From the NCBI RefSeq assembly GCF_000003605.2, contig NW_003156236.1:211899-253084 (forward strand): DNA of 41,186 nucleotides, read 5' to 3'. Each line of letters opens with the position of its first letter. Within the stretch, counting starts at the first letter, position 1. Position numbers and translations under genes: made by a program. The notes under the pieces are model-generated. The model saw only the letters and a program-made list of their open reading frames with translations, was not told where the DNA came from and did no database searches. This DNA is from Saccoglossus kowalevskii. Its lineage: Eukaryota > Hemichordata > Enteropneusta > Harrimaniidae. Positions 1-11,443 of the stretch are shown one piece after another.

Positions 1-486
1 CTCTTTCTTGTTGACATTCAGACTAAAATCATGTGACAGGCTGTTAAAATTGGCTGTTGCATACTCTTTCGCCGGTCTGGGAAATGTGTTTAATTAGCTC
101 TCATTCAAGCAACAATGCAGATTTCCCAGTGGGAGTGAAACTATTCGACTCTGCCATTAAAAAATAGAGGTGTTTTCAGCAAAAAACGAATAACCCTGGA
201 ATGCACACAAAATACTGAATTTCGGAACAAATCGTGCATTACTTCCAGCAGCAGAATACCACAGAAATATCAGACGAAACATGAAAACCCTATATATTGT
301 ATTTCGGCCTGAACCCTCTATATTGCAATTCAAGGAATTAACCCTTATGTGCATCCATTTCCCACCTTGGTATCACCCACCCCTGAAAACAAACTCTTAA
401 TACCACGCTGAAGCGTTTGGTAACAACCACAGTACGGACTGGACGTGTGATACAGCAGTTCAGTGTTCGACAGGAAATAAAGGTCA
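1..486. other. 5' flank of the first Toll-like receptor gene
   Basis: No convincing coding region is present. A TATA-like run lies near 291-296 and another near 328-333, roughly 160-200 bases before the start codon. Either could serve transcription of the receptor downstream, but no conserved promoter element can be proven by reading alone. Confidence 0.4.
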
Positions 487-2641
487 ATGATGTCTCTCGC
501 GAAAGTATTGGTTTTCATGCTCATATTGAACACGAGACTACGAGTTACGAGATCGTGTATTCCGGCTACTAATGTCACCTGCCCAAGGCTATGTGAGTGT
601 ACACTCTGTGGTAAAGCTTTGTACTTAAATGTTTATTGCTGGAACGTCAAATCTGCGTCAATGCTGAACGACACGGTACAGCTAATGCCACTGGAAACCG
701 ACACTGTTGGTATTGGATGGAACAAATTATCGCAGATATTCAATAGGACATTCCTCCGTTTATCTAACTTAACACGGCTTTTTGTTGATCACAGCAAACT
801 GGACGGAAATCTAATACAACTTGGGGCATTTCACGGGCTTAATAAGTTGACACATTTGAACATGGGCAACAACCCCCGTCCTGGTATAATACAATTGCAC
901 AGTGAGTGGCTGAAACCATTGCCATTGCTATCAATATTAAGTTTCGAATATAGTAACTTGAATTATATTCCAGAGGACGTGTTTGCAAACAATTCCAAAT
1001 TATATCTGATTAAACTCTATAACAACAACCTGAAATCGATTGCAGCGTCGACATTTCATAACCTGCCGGAACTTGAAAGATTGTTTTTACAGCATAACTC
1101 ATTAACCAGTCTACCAGCAGACATGTTCAATGGAACGCGCGAAGTCAAAGAACTGAACATTGCTCACAACCAACTAACAACCATCTCTCCTGACACCGGC
1201 CTACAAAATTTAGCCTCATTATACAAACTTCATGTATACGGCAATCCATTAGACTGTGGATGTGACTTAATTTGGTTTCGTAATTGGATTGACACTACAG
1301 ACGTTGTGTGGAATATAAACAATGTAAACTGTTCCGATGGAAAGAATATTCTTAAATTCAATCCTGAGAGATTACAGTGTGGTTTTCCTGTTCTGATAAC
1401 TGTGATGTCGACATTGTCAGTTGTTATCTTGTGTACGGGGATAGTTCTGGTCATTTTAAACAGATGGCAGTTACGGTATGTACATCACATTATTTATTTG
1501 TAGATCACGTAATTTTCAGTGTGGCGTCTATGGATAGGTCTTGTCTGAATAGAAATACCGCACCTTTTGTGTAAATTCAATTTCAGTTCAAACTGCATCA
1601 CGCCAGGCCATCAACACATTAAACCACAGTGCACCACGCCATGGTACCCACACTGCATCACACCATGGCACATACACCGAACCACTTTGCACCACGTCAA
1701 GCCACTCACACATCAAACCACACTGCATCATGCCATGACACCCACACCACAACAAGCTAAACTGAATCACGTCACGTAAAGTCACGCAACTCTCACCACA
1801 ACAAATTCCACTGCACCACGTCATGCCATACTATCCAGACCAAAGTATACTGCACTGCGATACCACGGCAGACCATCCACATCACACCACCCGATCACAT
1901 CACCGTACCGCAAATGGTAACAATATACTCAACTGGATACTACACGAAACGACTGGACTTGACTCCCAAGATGTAGATATCCCTATTCCATGTAATTCAT
2001 ACTTGATACAATCTGTACGCTTTCTGATGTTGAAACTTCTGACCACATTGACAGCTACACAACTCTGGATGGCCAGTTATTATATATAAAATAATTAATG
2101 ATTGTGTTCACATATATGCAGATATGGTATATTTTTATGTAGACGTGCATGCAGAAGAGAGTATGCAGAAATTGAAAGATGCAATGACGAGTTTGAATAC
2201 GATGTTTTCCTTTCACATTCCAGCAAAGATGTAGATTGGGTTACAAATGTCCTCCGACCAACTCTGGAAAACCCACCTTATAACTATAAACTGTGTTTAG
2301 ATTATCGCGATTTTATTGTAGGGGATACAATCGCTGATAATATCATTGACGCTGTGCAGAAAAGTCGTAAAACGGCATTCATCTTAACTAAATCATTTAT
2401 AGAGAGTGAGTGGTGTTACTTTGAACTTGAGATGGTACGACAACAGATGTTTGATGAACACAGAGATTTAGCCATTTTAATCATGAAAGAGAATGTCTCC
2501 ACCGGTGATATGCCAGGATTGCTGAAGTATTTAATGAGAAAGGGCAACTATATTGAGTGGAGTGAAAACAAATACGGAAATAAATTATTTTGGAACAAAC
2601 TTGACAATGCTCTAAACTACAACAAAGAAAACATGGTTTAA
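487..2641 (+). CDS. Toll-like receptor, short single-cysteine-cluster type, two exons, intact
   Basis: Exons 487-1475 and 2122-2641 join into a 502-aa type I membrane receptor, presumably sensing microbial ligands and signalling through cytoplasmic TIR contacts. Seen: signal peptide about 1-23; LRRNT cysteines C32, C36, C38, C41 and C51; six or seven leucine-rich repeats about 75-253; LRRCT starting NPLDCGCD (254-261) and ending at C298; TM about 300-325; then N-R-W before the splice. Exon 1 ends in CG before GTATGT. Exon 2 follows ATGCAG, so the intron is phase 2 and splits Arg330. TIR: box 1 YDVFLSHSSKD (356-366), box 2 LCLDYRDFIVGD (387-398), WCYFELE (427-433), box 3 FW (486-487). The BB-loop proline is replaced by Val396. 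The start could be Met1 or Met2, which are adjacent. The ectodomain is short beside classical Toll proteins. Domain and family calls are firm; ligand and adaptor are unknown. Confidence 0.93.
1591..1880. repeat. Degenerate C/A-rich minisatellite in the receptor intron
   Basis: The block CACTGCATCACGCCATG and close variants recur at about 1592, 1627, 1652, 1684, 1722, 1762 and 1810, with spacing of roughly 25-40 bases. Base composition (CA/CAC-rich, strand-asymmetric) differs sharply from the AT-rich surroundings. Open frames across it on both strands are composition artefacts. Confidence 0.7.
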
Positions 2642-3164
2642 TTTAAAGTGAGTTGGTTGCTAATGGTGACACAGAATAGTCAGTCGTGAAGATATAGGTA
2701 ACTCTTCATTTGAATATATATATATTTCATTTAAAACTAGTGTTGCTGTATAGTATTATTTGTGAAAAATATTTGTTATGTACTTTTTTCCAGTTTATCA
2801 CTCAACCTTTTTTTATGATTTATTTTACAAGTGAAAATACTAACTGTAAATATAGCGCATTTTGCCACAAAATTATATCCATGTTTGAGACTACATGACA
2901 GGGTTGGGCAGCCGTATTATTGCCAAATGCCGATTCAGAGCACTATCCTGGCGTCAACCAGCCTCGGCACAAATACCTGCAGACTTATTCCGTGGTTTAC
3001 ATAGGTGTACGTAGTTCTATTAATTTGTTTTCACGTCACGACATGAACTTTATAGCGTTTGCATTATTGTGAAATGAAGGCAAACAATGTTTAGAGTCGA
3101 ATAGAATTCATTCAATGGGTAGTAAACAAAGCAATCAAAAGACGTATTCAAATGTTCATTTACA
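2642..3164. other. 3' flank of receptor 1, no gene seen
   Basis: AT-rich DNA after the TAA stop, with a short (AT)n run near 2716. I see no canonical AATAAA in the first 350 bases, so the poly(A) signal may be a variant or lie farther on. No coding region or RNA gene recognised. Confidence 0.4.
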
Positions 3165-3516
3165 TTAAAAGCGGGAGGGTTATCACCTGCACACGTGTGG
3201 GAATTGAGTCGATAACAACACTTCGCTGGTTCCCGGCGTCCCTTGCGAGTGGTAGGCAGGACACAGGTAACTAGTAATCGCCATATTGTTCCACTGGGCC
3301 GGGATTCCGGCCCAAATGCACGTGACCAAGTGACGTAATTTGTAAACATACAAATATTCGCTTCCCGTAAAAACACGCCATGCCCATACAGTCTGCCAGC
3401 AAGGACATAATATAACCAGCCAATAACAACACACGCTAAAAAGGCTCAAAGTTAGATAAACAATGACACGATATCGCCATCTGACGTATGCGCAGGTGAC
3501 GACTCCCCCGCTTTAA
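3165..3516. mobile_element. TTAA-flanked palindromic MITE, long copy
   Basis: Terminal inverted repeats: the left end reads AAGCGGGAGGGTTATCACCT and the right end, read on the other strand, AGCGGGGGAGTCGTCACCTG. Both are bordered by TTAA (3165-3168, 3513-3516). No transposase is encoded. TTAA flanks suggest mobilisation by a piggyBac-like enzyme, which is an inference. A shorter relative lies at 10987-11137. Confidence 0.7.
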
Positions 3517-6500
3517 ACTCGCATGACTACAAGTGTTCCATCACAGTCCCTCTATCGAACTAACATCCCACATATTCACACACCCACGTTGGTTCCGGGT
3601 TCAATGGCCTAAATCGATTCTAGGTATGTTCTATTATAGGCGATGATAACAAACAGTTGAAACTAGTACACACAATAAAACTGCCTACGGTGTCACACTA
3701 TACATGTCGTGATAAATCTTCGCATGCATGGGAGAAAATAGGCAGTCAATTGAGGTCACTTGCAGGAATTATGTTTTTCATTTTCCCTGTCCACCCGCGT
3801 CACACTAAGAAGTACTTTTTCTAAACAAATAAGGCACGTACTTACCAAATATCAGATCAATCAGCCTGGCATTTTCAAGTAGCTAGTGAAAATCGACAAG
3901 ATTTATATTATCACGGTAAAAATAAATCTGATCCATCGAAAGCACGCAGAAATTGGGCTGATTGAAAAGTTGTGAAGTGAATAAATGCCAATCACCCACA
4001 CAAATTGATAAAATAATGCTATAATTGACCGGTGAAAATGATTTATATAATTGGATTAAGACAATATGTACATAACATCGCAAGGAGCATTCTATTAACA
4101 CAACCTGGGTCCCAATAATTACAAAATCTTTGATTGTATAATGTTCAAACTGCTAGTGCTATCTATCTATCAAACGTTTTGTCCATTTTTCTATTAGCAT
4201 GATACTACTGAAAAATACTAAACTACTGAAAAATACTAATGATGTCACATGAGAGGCCCATATTCTACCCCAAAACCTACGTTCATGTAGACAATATCCA
4301 GTCAGTAATACAAACATGTCTAGAAATTTCTGGAAATTGAATTTGTACATAATTTTACACGTAACAAACTTAAAATTGTGTATCCAAATTCCTTTATTAA
4401 TGTGTGATTATCCAGTTAGTATTAAAAGCACATCTCATAATAATTAGAAATGTTCAGTGTTAATGAGATTTTATTGTCAGCTAATAGTTATTCCACATGT
4501 ATTTTATGCATGTGGATATATGCTGAAATAGAAACAAATCCTAGCGATTTGGAGCAAAAATAACGAAAAAGCAATATCGCCGAACAGGTACACAAAGCAT
4601 AGACTAATTTGGTGTCTACAAAATGAAGATTCGAAGTGCGTGAAATAATTTATTTATATGCAACTTTATTTCAACAATAGTTACACTTTCAAAACTCTGT
4701 CGTTTCATATTTTTTGGACTGTAAATAGACACATACCATCAATCCTCGCATTGGTTCACACTCTACTCAAATATGTATGATCGTATGATTTTTTTTTACA
4801 AATATTCACCTCTATTATTGTGCATACGCTTCTAATAAAAATATGAACATATATAGTGTATCATTTCTTTCTTAAGTGTATTATCGCAAAAACACACATA
4901 CAGAAAAGAATTATGTAATTCACAGGAACCATAATCTAAGTTTTGTTATTAAAATGGCATACAATTTTCAGTATACGAAAACCAGTATTCGAATCAGTTA
5001 GCTAAACATTCAAACGTCGATTTGAAATTAATATTTCAGAAATAGTTATATTTTCCCCACCTGCTTGTTTTACTATATTCATGACCAGGTAGACTGTACT
5101 CAATGACATGGTAAGTGAAAAACGATGATTGATTGGAAGTATAAACAGTCTTGTCCTCCAACAGTGTGCCCTCCAATAGAGATGTACTTAAATGTGTGAA
5201 ATCCACAAAATGTCCTCAGAATACACGTGACATTTTAAGGTTTGCTGCTGGTTTCGATGTTTATGCCTTGCTAGCACATGTTGCTTGTTCATTTCTTCTT
5301 CCCAATGTATTGACTGAATGTGTAATAAAATATAGAGAATTCAAATGGTCATGGTAACAACATGAATTTATATGACTCACTTGTACATTTGATGAATCAT
5401 CTCTTGGGTTATATTTTATTGTACAACATACATGAACGATTTTCTTGTGCGGGTTATAAACTCCGGCAGTTCGGCTTATTGTAATTAAAAAAACGAAACG
5501 AAACTGAGCGAAACGAAACGGGATAACACACATAAACTGTAATCAGCGAAACAAGGGTCTCATACGTACAATATTCACAATTGTATATAAGTACATAAAA
5601 CATTTACCGAAAATAACAATATTTTAAATAGTAAATGGTTCGTTTCGCTAATTATAGATAATCGGTAATTCCTCTATGCACTCGATTCTCCGGGGTAGAA
5701 CTATATATTGCACTTCCGTCAGACCACATAGTTTACAGTCACAATGTCAACAGGTTGCATATTTGGGTGCTGTTTTGTCGTAGATTAGAAACAAAATTGA
5801 ATGAATACAAATTAGTCATCAATTATTGAAAAGTTAGGCGAATTCAATTTACTGATGAGTGGTTGACTGGTGACAACACAACGCGGAACTTCATGAATAA
5901 ACGGAGATACTTCCGTGGGTGATCCTCCACAAACCATGATTCGTATGACAAGAATGGTGTAAAAGCAAAACAAATATGATCCCAACAAAATTAATGCTCA
6001 GTGACGGTTTAGTATAGATGATATGATATCACATGTTGAGAGATGATATTAAAAAGAATAATAACATAGCTCCAGATGCTTGCACATCAACCAAAATGAC
6101 GATGCAGGTATTCAGGCTGTGAACACATTTAACCCTTGATTACACAAATTTGGCGTTTTATTCACACACTTATCATTTATGTTCATAGCAAATAAACAAC
6201 ACAATGCTCTATTATTGTGAAAATTAGAAACAAATATTACAATACAAACGTGATTTTCTATTCAATCATGTACAATGTTACACATTGAATATCTTGTTAC
6301 CACAAGTTGTCAACAGAAGGCATACGTCAAAAAAGCTAATGCTGGGGTTGTTTCTTCAATGCAAAGACAAATGTATGTAATACAGGATTTACGTTGAATA
6401 AAGAAAACATTCAGAATTTTCCCAGAATTATCAGATGACGAAACATACTAGGGTCTGCACCCCGTTGCTAAGACTTCCATGAGATTGCCCCGTACCAAAA

Positions 6501-8265
6501 ATAACTATTTCCCTCACACATTGGGGATATTTAACCGTTTTCATATTGCAAACCTCTGGTCGGTTAAGTAACACAGTCTCATTGTTAGTAATGCAATTTT
6601 TCAGCTATAGTTGAGGATATCTGTACAGATTCTGTTCTCTTGACAAGGGCATCATTTCTCAGGCACCTTCCAGTAAAAGTTGTTTGCATGGAAATCTATT
6701 TAACACTACAAAAAAGACAATAGTACTTGAAATGAAATACACCCACACCAAAATATCTCGTTAAAGCTCTTGCCTTAAATACTTCTCAAAATAATAGACA
6801 AAGCACAGAATAATACAATGAATACATTTACTAAAATAAAGGATTGTCTAGAGAAGTGTGCATTGGTGATAACTCAGCATGTGGAAATTGAAAACATTCA
6901 ATGACTTCTTGCAACACAACAACGAAGAGATACAGGAGTCTTGCTTGGAGGACACTGCTGAAAGCAGGAGATCGCAGAGTAGCTTGTACAAGTCCCACAG
7001 AATGATGATTGAAGTCACTTGTCTCACAATATCGTAGAAGCAACAAACACTCAATTAAAATAATGGCGACAACAATCTAGCCCATCTATAGAGCACAAAT
7101 GGCTTAGTTTCAGTTACACCACCTGGGTTTCCACAGGAGCCAATCAGAATGTAGTCTTGCCAGCAGCTGTCTCACAATCATATACAGGCAGTAGATCGTA
7201 CAAATCTCTTGTTACGTAAATCGCAAGCACACCTGGTAGATCCCAACTGTCCTTCCAGAATTGTTAACAAGTATGACCTGTCAATCACCTTTATGACAGT
7301 TATCACACTGAAATGCTCACCGTTTCTTCTCATGATTCCATGCACACTTCTATTTGCAAGGTTTCAAGTAATATAAAAAGAAAACATAAAATAAAGGAAA
7401 CTGACAGGTATGTAGAACTTGATTTTAAAAAATGGTATATTGACTAAAATAGAGTATATTCAATGTTTCGTATTATTCATACACAGACAGTTGGTGTTCA
7501 ATGTTACATGACCTAAGTCCGTCAACATGTATTGACATCTTTAACTATATTTAACAAATGTATGTCTTTCATTGGTTATCAATACCATTAACAATCACTT
7601 TTCCCATATATAGATGTTTCTGCTCAACTGCACAAAATATATCTCTCTTGTACTTTGGATCATAATTTCCGTTATTATTATATCCCTGGGTAAATACATC
7701 ACTGTTTATAGTATATTAATTACAGACACTTACTCATTTATATAATAATTCTATTTGTTATGAGACCATTGCAATTTATGGTGTGATTGATTTCCATAAC
7801 ATACAATTTAGTGGTGCATTTTAATCTGTAAACAAGTGGACGAATATCACAGGTGATTTGTTTTTGACAGACTTAATTATGTCAAATTTGACTTCCTTAA
7901 ATATGGCAGGCTTCGTTATTCACGAAGTAATGGCTGTCAAGGTCCTCTGTAGACGCTTGTCTCTTGATAGTGGGTGGGCAACATTATCCAGATAATGTCA
8001 TTCCCACAGGGCATTATCTCAATTATGACCTAACTGGTCGAGAGAACAAAACATTGGCCCACGTGCAGTGTTGTATGTTAGCTTTAACCTGTACGAGTAA
8101 AATAACTCACCAACACAGATTGCCCCACTCAGTTGAATAATAGGACTGTATTCTTGAGTCGTAATAGAGTTTAAGAGTGTTTACAGGAGTCATCTGTACA
8201 AGGTATAGAGGGATAAATATTGCCCCCACTCAGATAACCTTTATGACTGTCTTCTTGATGTTTGA
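3517..8265. other. AT-rich intergenic region, no gene recognised
   Basis: About 4.7 kb with no ORF of convincing composition or homology on either strand. Minor structures only: an 18-base near-perfect tandem duplication built on CTACTGAAAAATACTAAA near 4203-4238, and a GAAAC pentamer cluster at about 5490-5521. It separates two receptor genes that point towards each other. Confidence 0.5.
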
Positions 8266-8271
8266 TTTATT
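8266..8271 (-). terminator. Candidate poly(A) signal for receptor 2
   Basis: TTTATT on the + strand reads AATAAA on the - strand, about 70 bases past the original stop codon of the TIR exon. A second AATAAA lies closer, at 8302-8307. Position and motif fit a poly(A) signal; use is not shown. Confidence 0.35.
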
Positions 8272-8339
8272 GATATATAATGACCACGGAAGATCATACT
8301 TTTTATTTAGAATGTCCCAAACTTGTCACACACACACAT

Positions 8340-10286
8340 CTAGATCATGTTTATGTTTTTAAACTTCAAAGCTGCGTCAAGTTTTTTCCAAAACAGCTTT
8401 TGTACTTGTTTATCCTCACTCCAGATTATATGGTTACCATTTCTCATCAAATATTGTAATAATCCAGGCATTTTATTAGCTGTAATGTTTTCTTTCAGAA
8501 CAATCACAGCTTGATTTCGATGTTCATCGAACATTCTTTGCCGGACCATCTCAAGTTCAAAATAACACCATCTCAAGTTCAAAATAACACCATCTCAAGT
8601 TCAAAATAACACCATCTCAAGTTCAAAATAACACCATTCGCTTTCAACAAAACTGTTTGTTACAATGAAAACCGTTTTACGACTCCTTTCTATAGATCTG
8701 AAAATATTGTCAGAAATATGGTCACCGACCATAAAATCGCGGAAATCTAGACAAAGTTTATAATTATAGGGTGGGTTTTCCAGTTTTGCCTGAATTGTAT
8801 CGTATACCCAATCCTCATCTTTGCTTGAGTGAGAGATGAATGCATCAAACTGATAGTCAAGTTCGTCCACATTAATGGGTTGATAACCACCGATACGGAG
8901 TTTACACAAAAATATACCATACCTGGAAAGGCAATCATGCAGTGTAATTAATGCATAGCAAGTATCAGATATCCTATAGTGTTTGTCGCCGTTCACATTG
9001 ATTTCATCGTTGCTGTATCAGAATTAAAATTTACATCGTTTTCATAGTACTCAATTGTTTTTGTCGTGATTTTCAACTGATTTTTTCTGTTTCCAGATGA
9101 TCATTTGTTGATGCCATGTTCGCTTTGCAGATAAAACGGTTGTTTGGTAAGTGTCAGTGTAATCAGAGTGATGAATCTGTGAGTTACATTTCAACATATA
9201 TTCACTATGCAACTAATTTGTGGTTCGTTTCAGTATATGTTATAATCTTCTTACCTGATTCGCCATCTGTTTAAAACCATGAATATTATTGCAACGCTCA
9301 GGATAAGAAATGTTATTGTGGAAGCAACAGTAACCGGAAGAACTGGAAAAGCACACTGCAATTTGTCCGTATCAAATTGTTGAATATTTTGTCCGTTGGA
9401 GCAATTTACATTGCCAATGTCATGTATGACATCTGTGACAGTGTCTATCCAGCGCCGAAACCAAACGAGATCACATCCACAGTCAAATAAGTTTCCATAT
9501 AAATGGAGTTTTTTCAAAGAGAATAACTTGTGTAGGCCTACGTCTGGTGAGATCGATGTTAATTTGTTGTAAGCAAAACTCAAATCTGTAATATTTGTAG
9601 ATCCATTGAACATATTGTCTGGAAGCTTTATAAGACCATTGTAATGCAAGAAAACTCTCTTTAAGTCTGGCATGTTGTTGAACGTTGAATCTTGTATTGC
9701 TGTTAATTCATTGTTATTGAGCATGATGTTGACAAGTTTTCTGTTATTAGAGAATGCTGTTTCAGGAAGTGTTTCTAAATTACAGTTACGGAGGTCAATA
9801 GTCACTAAGGCTGTCAACGATCTCAGCCACTGTCTCTGTAAGTATGTCGTTAGCCCAGGAACAAAGTTGTAGCCTAGGTATAAAGCAACCAGTTTGTCCA
9901 GTCCTTCAAATGCATCAGGTTGCATTAAAAGTCCATCTAGCCGGTTATTGTTAAGATTAAGATATTGCAATTGTTTGAGGCGTGCAAATGTGTGCGCGGG
10001 TATAGTAGTGATTTGGTTCCATCTGAGGCTAAGTTGTTTGGTCTCTGGTGGTATTTGATCAACGATCTGCTTTACCTGAGATGGTGATAATTCCTATGTA
10101 AATGCAGTCTACTCCCCAGTACTAAACTATTTTTGGTATTGCCTTCAGACCGCACAGTTCGCAGTAACATAATGAAGGACAGGTGGAATTTATAGGATCA
10201 GATTTGACACAATGCTTTGAAGTAACAGCATATACCAGGATGCAGAATACGAGCAGAAAGACAGCAAAACGTGCAGCAAACTTCAT
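8340..10286 (-). pseudogene. Toll-like receptor, disrupted second copy
   Basis: Same two-exon design as the receptor at 487-2641, on the opposite strand: exon 1 10286-9255, intron 9254-8923 (GT/AG, phase 2), exon 2 8922-8340. A signal peptide (MKFAARFAVFLLVF start) and LRRNT cysteines are clear. That frame stops at TAG 10124-10122. The LRRs resume in another frame from about 10095 and run intact through LRRCT (FDCGCDLVWF) and TM to the donor. In exon 2 the TIR starts normally (AFISHSSKDEDW; box 2 LCLDFRDFMVGD). It is then broken by four perfect 22-bp repeats at 8546-8633. The stop at 8603-8601 falls in the second repeat read. The rest of TIR (VRQRMFDEH to LFWKKLD) lies intact beyond. Two independent lesions make a pseudogene likely. 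A sequencing or assembly error cannot be excluded. Confidence 0.88.
8546..8633 (-). repeat. Perfect 4 x 22-bp tandem repeat inside the TIR exon
   Basis: Four identical units at 8546-8567, 8568-8589, 8590-8611 and 8612-8633. The coding strand of one unit specifies the conserved W-C-Y-F-E-L-E-M stretch, which occurs once in the intact receptor at 2404-2436. The three extra units add 66 bases, a multiple of three. A single 22-base step shifts frame by one, so translation meets TGA in the second unit. Complete identity between units implies very recent origin. Confidence 0.95.
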
Positions 10287-10321
10287 TGTACGTGCCGGAC
10301 TCTAAACTCCGAACTGATCAC

Positions 10322-10338
10322 GGTGTATATGTATATGA
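10322..10338 (-). promoter_or_regulatory. TATA-like element upstream of receptor 2
   Basis: On the - strand the sequence reads CATATACATATAC, about 40 bases before the ATG at 10286. Spacing is plausible for a core promoter with a very short leader, but the AT-rich background makes chance occurrence likely. Confidence 0.2.
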
Positions 10339-10902
10339 CGGACGCTTCTGCTTTGTGCGATTTCCAGGCACACTATGCTAATATATAAACGCCTATTACA
10401 TCATGGTCATGTGACAAAAAACACGTCCATGCTTCCTCTTTATCAACGAACACTTATTAATTATGTGACTGTTGAGTTAGTAATGCTGCTTGTCCATACG
10501 CCCAAATCCTGCGTGACTAAACCAGGAAGTGCATTAATTATGTTCTTTTGTTATTATTGGAGTTTCCAATCCAAACGTGGGAAGCCCATTCCTCAAATTC
10601 GACTAAGTGCGTTGGTACTGACTATTTGCGTATACAAGATTGAATTGTACTAAAAGGTGGTAGTGGGTTACATGACATTACGCATTCTTACAATTAGTAC
10701 ATGTGATTAATGCCATTGGGTTGAGCCATGAGCATAAATTGTTACCTCTGGTGTCCGTGGCTGTTACCATAAACAGCTGACGCCTTCTCACTGCTTCACA
10801 CTTAAACGATCACCAATGGGGAAATACCAATACCAAATACGAAATCAGGTTCTACACTGAGTTGTAAATGTATACTTAGTAGTGCGAAATCAAAAATGAA
10901 AT
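10339..10902. other. Upstream flank of receptor 2, nothing recognised
   Basis: A 92-codon open frame at 10375-10653 on the + strand has no recognisable domain and no homologous partner in the window. I treat it as chance. Confidence 0.35.
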
Positions 10903-10974
10903 ATGTCTTTCCTCACAAGAAAGTAAGATCACCTGAAAATGTCTTTCCTCACAAGAAAGTAAGATCACCTGAAA
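10903..10974. repeat. Perfect 2 x 36-bp tandem duplication
   Basis: Units 10903-10938 and 10939-10974 are identical, each starting ATGTCTTTCCTCACAAGAAA. The repeat ends about 12 bases before the short TTAA-flanked MITE. Confidence 0.9.
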
Positions 10975-10986
10975 ACATTGAAGAAA

Positions 10987-11137
10987 TTGAAGCGGAGGGT
11001 CGTCACCTGCGCATGCACGGGAATTGAGTGCCAACACACGCTAAAAACGCAAAGCCTTATGGGTAGACGGTTGTTTATAAACAATGACACGCTATGGCCA
11101 TCTGACGCATGAGCAGGGGATGACTCCTCCGCTTTAA
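10987..11137. mobile_element. TTAA-flanked palindromic MITE, short copy
   Basis: The ends match the element at 3165-3516 (AGCGGAGGGTCGTCACCTGC at left; the complementary right end before TTAA at 11134-11137). The shared inner segment AAACAATGACACG is kept. About 200 internal bases are missing. The left target site reads TTGA, one change from TTAA. Confidence 0.7.
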
Positions 11138-11157
11138 TTATGCTGATAAAAGAAGCA

Positions 11158-11443
11158 AATACTGTAAAAGATGTTGAAAAAGCGACATGCCATTTCAGCG
11201 ATTTGTGGTAAAATGACGTAATAGCGAAATGTTGATTCAGCGAATCTGTCTTGTCATTGTTGATTTCCTGTTTTCACAATATTTTTATATTGTGTAATTA
11301 GGAAGCGCCTCAGATTTTTATGTTCCGCATTACTGTATACAAATTCCCAAGCCTTGGCCATTTTGAATTTATAATAAAATCATTAGCGACATCTTGAATT
11401 AGCGAATCACTTCTTTCGCTAAAAAGACACGTTTTACAGTAAT
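11158..11443. mobile_element. TA-flanked MITE-like element
   Basis: TACTGTAAAA (11160-11169) and TTTTACAGTA (11432-11441) are perfect inverted termini, consistent with a TA target duplication of a Tc1/mariner-type MITE. Inside, AGCGAAT / TTCGCT words recur in both orientations. No coding capacity. Confidence 0.5.

Noticed and set aside
1567..2089. Open frames on both strands within the receptor 1 intron
   Set aside because: They run through the CA-rich minisatellite. Repetitive His/Thr/Pro or Cys/Trp composition marks them as artefacts.
10375..10653. 92-codon ORF upstream of receptor 2
   Set aside because: No recognisable motif, no conserved neighbour, and length compatible with chance.
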